DNA of 64,000 nt from Nonomuraea ceibae (GTDB lineage: Bacteria > Actinomycetota > Actinomycetes > Streptosporangiales > Streptosporangiaceae). The translations under genes were made by a program, and so were the position numbers. Below the pieces are notes generated by a model. The model did not search any database and was not told where the DNA came from. It was given only the letters and a program-made list of their open reading frames with translations. Location of the stretch: assembly GCF_019396325.1 (NCBI RefSeq), contig NZ_JAHKRO010000015.1, positions 14,093 through 78,092 on the forward strand, read 5' to 3'. Below are positions 55,530-61,360 of this stretch, piece by piece (the stretch's first letter is position 1; the number at the start of each line of letters is the position of its first letter).

Positions 55530-56435
55530 GTGGTGAAGGCACGTAGGCCCACCTCAGGACTACCGCGCGTCGGGGGACGATCCACGCCGGGACGGAGCAA
55601 TCCGCTCGGCGCCACCACCGGCCGCCGGTCGCGCGTGCGCGACTGGCCCACGGCGGGCATGCGGAGCAGGCGGGCGGCGGCCGAACGCGCCGAGACCGAC
55701 TCCCTCCAGCAGGGCGTCCGCTACCGGCGCATGTTCATCGCGCTCCTCACCGTCATCGTGGCCGTCTCGGCCGTCGTCGTGCTGCTCGGCACCGCCGGCC
55801 TGTTCAAGGAGACCCGGTCGCGCCCGCTGACCGCCGAGGAGCAGAACCGCTACAAGCAGGAGGAGATCGCCCGCCGCTGGCAGGCGTGGCCCACCACCGG
55901 CGTCTTCCCCGAAGAGGTCAAGTACCTCGGCCTCGACCGCGCCCAGCAGTACGCCAGGCGCGTCGGCATCGCCCCCGAGACCGCCTGCCGCGACGCGGTC
56001 GACCCGTCCGTGGCCGGCGTCCTCGACGAGTACGGCTGCGTCTCCATGCTGCGCGCCACCTACGTCGACCAGACCTCCACGTTCGTCATGACCGTCGGCG
56101 TGGCCGTGCTCAAGGACGAGGCGGCCAGGGCGTCCGTCACCGACCAGCTCAGCCAGGACGACCGCGTCGGCGTGCTGCCCGTCGCCTTCCCCGGCACCGT
56201 GACCGAACGGTTCGGCGTGCAGCAGCGCCAGCGCACCGGCTGGGTGGGCGCCGGGCCGTACATCGTGTTCTCGACCGCCGGCTACGCCGACGGCCGCACC
56301 AGGGCCGCGGTCCCGCCCGAGGAGATCCTGCACCCCGAGCTCTGGCCCGCCGCCAAGTCCGTCGGCAACCAGATCGCCTACTTCCTGGCGGACCCGCCCA
56401 AGGTCCCGCCCTGCACCCAGGGGAACGTGTGCTGA
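55530..56435 (+). CDS. Anchored four-cysteine partner protein, copy 2
   Basis: This 301-residue paralogue of the protein at 53543-54262 has a longer basic, cytoplasmic N-terminus (about 1-66) and one membrane segment (about 67-91, MFIALLTVIVAVSAVVVLLG). The external domain carries RWQAWPTTGVFP, RRVGIAPETACRDAVD, GCVSMLRATYVD and GPYIVFSTAGYADGR, and ends with a Cys pair (PCTQGNVC). It starts at a GTG and overlaps the next subtilase gene by 7 bases. Confidence 0.75.
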   Translation: MVKARRPTSGLPRVGGRSTPGRSNPLGATTGRRSRVRDWPTAGMRSRRAAAERAETDSLQQGVRYRRMFIALLTVIVAVSAVVVLLGTAGLFKETRSRPLTAEEQNRYKQEEIARRWQAWPTTGVFPEEVKYLGLDRAQQYARRVGIAPETACRDAVDPSVAGVLDEYGCVSMLRATYVDQTSTFVMTVGVAVLKDEAARASVTDQLSQDDRVGVLPVAFPGTVTERFGVQQRQRTGWVGAGPYIVFSTAGYADGRTRAAVPPEEILHPELWPAAKSVGNQIAYFLADPPKVPPCTQGNVC

Positions 56436-57589
56436 CCGTCGTCCGCGTCCTCACCGCCGCGATGCTGGCCCTGCACGCCCCCACCGACCCGCCCATCCGC
56501 GAGCAGCAGCAGTGGGTGCTCGACGCGCTCAACGTCGAGCAGGCGTGGAACGTCACCAAGGGCGCCGGCGTCACCGTCGCCGTGATCGACAGCGCCGTCG
56601 ACACCCGGGTCAAGGAGCTGCGCGGGCGCGTCACCGTGGGCCCCGACATGAGCTCGGGCTCGGCCCGCCCGCGCGAGGTCGAGCCCGGCGAGCACGGCAC
56701 CGCCATGGCCGCGCTGATCGCCGGATCGGGAGCCGGGGACGGGTTCGTCGGCGTCGCCCCGGAGGCCCGGGTGCTGTCGCTGCCGCTGGCCCTGGACGAG
56801 AACCCCGAGGACCAGATCGCCCCGCCGCTGCTCACCGACCCCGGCGCCACCGAGAGCCCGCTCGCCCGCGCCCTGCGCTACGCCACCAACCACGGCGCCA
56901 AGGTCATCAGCATGTCGATCGGCAACTACGGGCCGCACAAGTCCGAGCGCGAGGCCGTCTCCTACGCGCTCGGCAAGGGCGTCGTCCTGGTCGCCGCCGC
57001 GGGCAACGACGGGCAGACCAGCTACACCAAGGACAACGAGACCTCCTACTGGAGCTTCCCCGCGGGCTACCCGGGCGTCATCGGCGTCGCGGCCGTGGAC
57101 AAGACGAGCAAGCCCGCCCCGTACAGCAGCGACAACCTGTCCGTGCTCGTCGCCGCGCCCGGCTCCGGGGTGCCCGTGGTCCAGCGCGGCAGCGGCTACG
57201 CGCTGTCCGACGGCACCAGCTCGGCGGCGGCGCTGGTGGCCGGGGTGGCCGCGCTCGTCAAGGCGCGCTACCCCGACCTGCGGCCCGAGCAGGTCGCGCA
57301 GGCGCTCGCCACCGGGGCGCGGGGCCGCCCCGCCGCCGGGTACGACGACAGGACCGGGTTCGGCGTGGTCGACGCGGGCGCCGCGCTGAACGCCGCCGAA
57401 CGGCTCACCGGCCACAAACGCCAGGTCCCCGTACCCGCTGACCAGCACTTCGGGCAGGGCGAGGACACCCCGCAGCCGTCGGCCCCCGGACCCGACCCGT
57501 GGCGGCTCTGGCTGTACGGGATCGGCGTCCTCGTGGCCCTCGTCATGTTCTGCGGGGCCATCGTGCTCCTCAATCAGCGGAGGGAGTAA
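56429..57589 (+). CDS. Mycosin-like S8 serine protease, copy 2
   Basis: This subtilase of 386 residues is the paralogue of the one at 54256-55476. The triad is D54 (VAVIDSAVD), H89 (EHGTAMAALIAG) and S264 (DGTSSAAALVAG), with N193 in AGND for the oxyanion hole. A short N-terminal signal and a C-terminal membrane helix (about 362-381) place the catalytic domain outside. The GTG start is fixed by the 7-base overlap with the partner gene. Both cassette copies keep intact catalytic residues. Confidence 0.88.
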   Translation: MLTVVRVLTAAMLALHAPTDPPIREQQQWVLDALNVEQAWNVTKGAGVTVAVIDSAVDTRVKELRGRVTVGPDMSSGSARPREVEPGEHGTAMAALIAGSGAGDGFVGVAPEARVLSLPLALDENPEDQIAPPLLTDPGATESPLARALRYATNHGAKVISMSIGNYGPHKSEREAVSYALGKGVVLVAAAGNDGQTSYTKDNETSYWSFPAGYPGVIGVAAVDKTSKPAPYSSDNLSVLVAAPGSGVPVVQRGSGYALSDGTSSAAALVAGVAALVKARYPDLRPEQVAQALATGARGRPAAGYDDRTGFGVVDAGAALNAAERLTGHKRQVPVPADQHFGQGEDTPQPSAPGPDPWRLWLYGIGVLVALVMFCGAIVLLNQRRE

Positions 57590-57597
57590 AGATCCGC

Positions 57598-57603
57598 TAT
57601 GGT
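57598..57603 (+). promoter_or_regulatory. Candidate -10 element upstream of the gene at 57612
   Basis: TATGGT lies 8 bases before the ATG at 57612 and just after the stop of the second subtilase gene. Confidence 0.4.
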
Positions 57604-57611
57604 CCCCCGTC

Positions 57612-57971
57612 ATGGGATACGAGCTACGCGTGGTTCGTGAGGCGCCGCTGGCCTTCGCGGAGGTCGCGAAGGCGATCGCGCCGGCGGGTTTCGAGCTGCG
57701 CGGATCGCACGAGATCGTCGCCAGGCACGGCGACGGCACGCACGCCGTGGGCGCATGGCGTGAGCAGGTGATCGGGGCGCCCGGCTCCGACTGGCAGGTG
57801 GCCCAGCTCGTCCGGCTGGCGGGCGTGCTCGGCGCCCGGCTCATCGGCGAGGACGGCGAGGTCTACGGGCTGCGTGAGGGCGTGGTCGAGGTGGTCGCCG
57901 ACGGGTCGGTGATCGAGCTCGGCAAGCTGGACGAGATGATCGACGCGGGACCGGCGGCGTGGAGCCGCTGA
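57612..57971 (+). CDS. Conserved hypothetical protein upstream of ATL
   Basis: This 119-residue soluble protein (YELRVVREAPLAFAEVAKAI, VGAWREQVIGAPGSDWQVAQ, ARLIGEDGEVYGL) has an alpha/beta pattern with no motif I recognise. Its 3' end overlaps the ATL gene by 13 bases, so the two are probably co-translated. Confidence 0.65.
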   Translation: MGYELRVVREAPLAFAEVAKAIAPAGFELRGSHEIVARHGDGTHAVGAWREQVIGAPGSDWQVAQLVRLAGVLGARLIGEDGEVYGLREGVVEVVADGSVIELGKLDEMIDAGPAAWSR

Positions 57972-58282
57972 AGCCGTTCGCCGAGCGCGTGCTCGACCTC
58001 GTCGAGCGCATCCCGCCCGGCAAGGTCATGTCCTACGGCGACATCGCCGAATACCTGGGCGAGGGCGGCCCCCGGCAGGTGGGACGCGTGATGTCCGTGT
58101 GGGGCGGCGGCGTTCCGTGGTGGCGCGTGGTGCACGCTGACGGCAGCGGCGTGGCCCCTGACCACCTGCAACGCTGCCTGGCGCACTGGCGCGAGGAGGG
58201 CACCCCGTTGCGGGGGGAGCGCGTGGACATGCGCGGCGCCCGCTGGGACGGGCGTTCAGCCGATTCTCAGGAAGGCCGCTGA
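57959..58282 (+). CDS. Alkyltransferase-like DNA-lesion sensor (ATL)
   Basis: This 107-residue protein has the DNA-binding fold of O6-alkylguanine-DNA alkyltransferases: ERIPPGKVMSYGDIA and RQVGRVMS with the arginine finger. The catalytic cysteine of PCHR is replaced, giving VPWWRVV with a Trp. ATL proteins cannot transfer the alkyl group but flag the lesion for nucleotide-excision repair. It lies near adnA, as does the M. tuberculosis homologue Rv3204. Confidence 0.87.
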   Translation: MEPLKPFAERVLDLVERIPPGKVMSYGDIAEYLGEGGPRQVGRVMSVWGGGVPWWRVVHADGSGVAPDHLQRCLAHWREEGTPLRGERVDMRGARWDGRSADSQEGR

Positions 58283-58309
58283 CCTGCCGGTTCCCTGAAT
58301 GGGCGATTT

Positions 58310-58332
58310 GGTAGTAGGTGACTCCTATTACC
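58310..58332. promoter_or_regulatory. Inverted repeat upstream of the glycerophosphotransferase gene
   Basis: GGTAGTAGG (58310-58318) and CCTATTACC (58324-58332) pair with one mismatch across a 5-base loop. The dyad lies 45 bases before the ATG at 58377 and could be an operator. Confidence 0.45.
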
Positions 58333-58376
58333 ATGGGCAGAACACTGACGGCAGCCTGAAAGGCGGTGCCTCCCCG

Positions 58377-61226
58377 ATGGCTACCGGCGTAACTGCCCAG
58401 AGCCCGGGCGGCGATGCGGTCCCCGACCGACTCAAGGCCGTCCAGGACCTCTGCGACCGTGGCGAGCCACTCGACGCGGTCATGCGCGCCGTCGGGCCGG
58501 GCGGCCGCGACGCGGCGTTCGACGCCGAGGTGCTCAGCGGGCCGCTCGGCGCGCGGATGGACCTCGCGGTCAAGCGCGGCGCCGCCCGCAGGCGCGAGCT
58601 CGTCGACCTCGTGCGCCCCTACCTGGCGGGCGTCGCCGCGGGGGTCAAGCGCGAGCTGCCCGTGGCCCGCCGCCTCATCTGCCACCTGATCGAGCACCGC
58701 CCCGACGACGAGCTCGTCGAGGGCGAGACCCTCGCCAAGGTCGTGGCGGCCGCCGCCGAGCCGTCCAAGCGCATCCGCAAGGGCCTGCGCTGGTACGCCG
58801 ACCTGCCGTTCCGCGACGAGCTGCCCGCCGAGCTGTTCCGGCTGCGCCGCGCCGACCTGGTGCCCGTCACGCACATCGACGACATCGTGTGGGTCGACGG
58901 CAAGCTGCGCATCACCGGTTTCGCCTACCTGGCCGGCCTGTCGGTGCGCAGCCGCCGCTTCAACCGCGCGACCGTGGTGCTGCGCGGCCCGCGCTGGCTG
59001 CCGCCGGTGCGGCTGCGCACCCGCCGCGTGCTCGCCCCCGAGGCCACCCACGGGGCCCGCGAGCCCGGCTGCAACTACGACTGGTCGGGCTTCCACGCCG
59101 AGCTGAGCCCGTGGGCGCTGCGCTGGCGCGGCGCCGTCCGCGGCCTGGTCTCCGGCGTGCGCCGCCGCCTGCGCCGCCGTCCCGCCGTGCGCGACACCAC
59201 CACGTGGCGGGCCGAGATCGTGTTCTGGAGCCGTGGCGCCCGCGCCACCGGCCTGCTGCGCGGCGCGTCCATCGGCCGCAGCGAGCGCCCCGCCGGCCGC
59301 CAGCTCAAGCCTGGCTGGTGGGCCAGGCCCGTCTGGACCTCCGACCGCGCCCTCCAGGTGGTGCTCCAGCCCAACCGGGCCGAGCTCACCGGCGTCACCG
59401 TCGACGACGAGCGCCTCCAGCTCAAGATCCACCTGCCCGACCGCGTCGTCACCAAGGGCCACGCCCGGCTCGGCGGTCACCGCATCGCCGCCGACTTCAG
59501 CCCGGCGGGCAAGGGCACCGACGTGCTGCTGACGCTCGCCGTGCCCGCGCTGCTGCAGGAGAAGGACGGGCGGCGGCTGTGGGTCGAGCCCAAGGGCGAC
59601 CCGGCGGCCTCCGTCATGCTCGGCGACCTCAAGGGCACCAGGGCCGTGGCCGGCGACCGCGAGATCACCGTGCTCGGCGACCGCCGTGACCGCGTGGTCG
59701 TCTCCGCCCACCGCATCCGCCCGGTGATCTCCTCGGCCGTCTGGGACGGGCCCACGCTCGTCCTGCGCGGCCACTACCCCGACGCCGAAGGGCTGCGCTC
59801 GCTCACCCTGCGCCACCGCTCCGGCCTGGCCTACCAGGTCCCGATGGAGCGCGAGGGCGAGGAGTTCACCGTGCGCGTCCAGCCCGGGTTCATGGACCGC
59901 TTCGGCGAGGCGGTGCCGCTGTCGTCCGGCACCTGGCAGATGTCCGTACGGCACCCGTCCGGCGAGATCGTGCCCGTGCGCATGGACCATGCCGCGCTGG
60001 AGACCCTCGACGAGGACCCGCGCTTGCTCGGCGGCCACTCCTTCCGCATGGTCTCCACCCGCTTCGACGTGCCGGTGGTCGTCTCGGAGGAGGAGCGGCC
60101 CGCCGCCGAGAAGGGCGTCGCCGGCACCCACGTGCTGCGCCGCGTCTTCTACCCGGCCCAGCGCACCGAGCCGCTCGACGAGGCCACCGTCTACGTGGTC
60201 AACGACGGCCGCCTGTACGCCGACAGCGTCCGCGCCATCTACGAGGAGCGGGTGCGGCGCGGCGACGACCGCCCGCACATCTGGATCGTCAAGGACGGCG
60301 CGTTCACCCCGCCCGACGGCGCCACCTCGGTGCGCGCGGGCAGCCGCGAGCACCACGCCGCGCTGGCCCGCTCGCGCTACATCGTCACCAACGCGTTCCT
60401 GCCCGTCTGGTTCCGCTCCCGCGAGGGCCAGGTGGTCGTGCAGACCTGGCACGGCACCCCGGTCAAGCACATCGGCAACGACCAGGCCCACATGCGGCGC
60501 GACCCCAAGCCGCCGGTCTGGCACCGCCAGGCCGCCGAGGTGCGCGGCTGGGACGTGCTGCTGTCGCAGTCGCCGTGGGCCACGCCGGTGCTGCGCAAGG
60601 CGTTCGGCTACCAGGGCGAGGTGCTGGAGAGCGGGCTGCCGCGCAACGACGTGCTCACCTCGCCCGACCGTGACGAGCTCGCCGCCGCCGTGCGCGAGCG
60701 GCTCGGGCTCGCCGAGGGCAAGCGCGTGGTCCTGTACGCGCCCACGTGGCGCGATTACGACCGCAAGAACGCGATGGTCAAGCTCGACCTGGCCAAGGCG
60801 CGTGAGGCGCTGGGCGCCGACCACGAGCTGCTGGTACGGGCGCATCCCATGCAGGCCATGCCCGCCGTTCCCGACATCGCGCGTGACGTAACGACTTATC
60901 CGGATATGGCGGATCTGCTGCTCGTGGCCGACGTGCTGGTGACCGACTACTCGTCCGTCATGTTCGACTTCGCGGTCACCGGGCGGCCGATCGTCCTGTA
61001 CGGCTACGACCTGGCCAAATACTCCGCCAAGCGCGGCATCTACGTGGACCTGCCCGAGGTCGCCCCCGGGCCGGTGCTGTCGACCTCCGGCGAGGTCGTC
61101 GAGGCGCTGCGCTCCATCGACGAGGTCGCGGCCGCCCACGCCGACCGCTACGACGCCTTCCGGGCCACGTTCGCGCCGCGCGACGACGGCAAGGCGACGG
61201 CCCGCGTGGTCGACCACGTTTTCTGA
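58377..61226 (+). CDS. CDP-glycerol glycerophosphotransferase-like protein with large N-terminal region
   Basis: This is a predicted cell-wall polymer synthase of 949 residues. The C-terminal 400 residues form a GT-B-type glycerophosphotransferase domain: TWHGTPVKHIGND, SQSPWATPVLRKAFGY, VLYAPTWRDYD, VRAHPMQ and VTDYSSVMFDFAV. The N-terminal 550 residues hold a helical segment and beta-rich modules of unknown role. It would link glycerol phosphate or similar units at the inner membrane. An in-frame ATG at 58299 would add 26 residues across an inverted repeat, so 58377 is preferred. It sits between ATL and adnA. Confidence 0.83.
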   Translation: MATGVTAQSPGGDAVPDRLKAVQDLCDRGEPLDAVMRAVGPGGRDAAFDAEVLSGPLGARMDLAVKRGAARRRELVDLVRPYLAGVAAGVKRELPVARRLICHLIEHRPDDELVEGETLAKVVAAAAEPSKRIRKGLRWYADLPFRDELPAELFRLRRADLVPVTHIDDIVWVDGKLRITGFAYLAGLSVRSRRFNRATVVLRGPRWLPPVRLRTRRVLAPEATHGAREPGCNYDWSGFHAELSPWALRWRGAVRGLVSGVRRRLRRRPAVRDTTTWRAEIVFWSRGARATGLLRGASIGRSERPAGRQLKPGWWARPVWTSDRALQVVLQPNRAELTGVTVDDERLQLKIHLPDRVVTKGHARLGGHRIAADFSPAGKGTDVLLTLAVPALLQEKDGRRLWVEPKGDPAASVMLGDLKGTRAVAGDREITVLGDRRDRVVVSAHRIRPVISSAVWDGPTLVLRGHYPDAEGLRSLTLRHRSGLAYQVPMEREGEEFTVRVQPGFMDRFGEAVPLSSGTWQMSVRHPSGEIVPVRMDHAALETLDEDPRLLGGHSFRMVSTRFDVPVVVSEEERPAAEKGVAGTHVLRRVFYPAQRTEPLDEATVYVVNDGRLYADSVRAIYEERVRRGDDRPHIWIVKDGAFTPPDGATSVRAGSREHHAALARSRYIVTNAFLPVWFRSREGQVVVQTWHGTPVKHIGNDQAHMRRDPKPPVWHRQAAEVRGWDVLLSQSPWATPVLRKAFGYQGEVLESGLPRNDVLTSPDRDELAAAVRERLGLAEGKRVVLYAPTWRDYDRKNAMVKLDLAKAREALGADHELLVRAHPMQAMPAVPDIARDVTTYPDMADLLLVADVLVTDYSSVMFDFAVTGRPIVLYGYDLAKYSAKRGIYVDLPEVAPGPVLSTSGEVVEALRSIDEVAAAHADRYDAFRATFAPRDDGKATARVVDHVF

Positions 61227-61247
61227 GGGCGTACCGACGACGGCGTG

Positions 61248-61275
61248 TCGGGGCGAATCCTGAAATTTGCCCCGA
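61248..61275 (+). terminator. Hairpin after the glycerophosphotransferase gene
   Basis: A 10-bp stem (61248-61257 with 61266-61275) with one G-U pair and an 8-base loop lies 22 bases after the stop codon. Confidence 0.55.
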
Positions 61276-61360
61276 TTGGCCCCGATAACGTGGGCGTCCG
61301 CGCGGGGAGACCGGGCAAGTCGGCACGATCTACCCCTGTGGTCTGGTGGAATCTAGTGCT

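Noticed and set aside
53543-57589. A type VII secretion locus
   Set aside because: Only the mycosin-like proteases are present; no EccB, EccC, EccD or WXG100 genes lie in the window.
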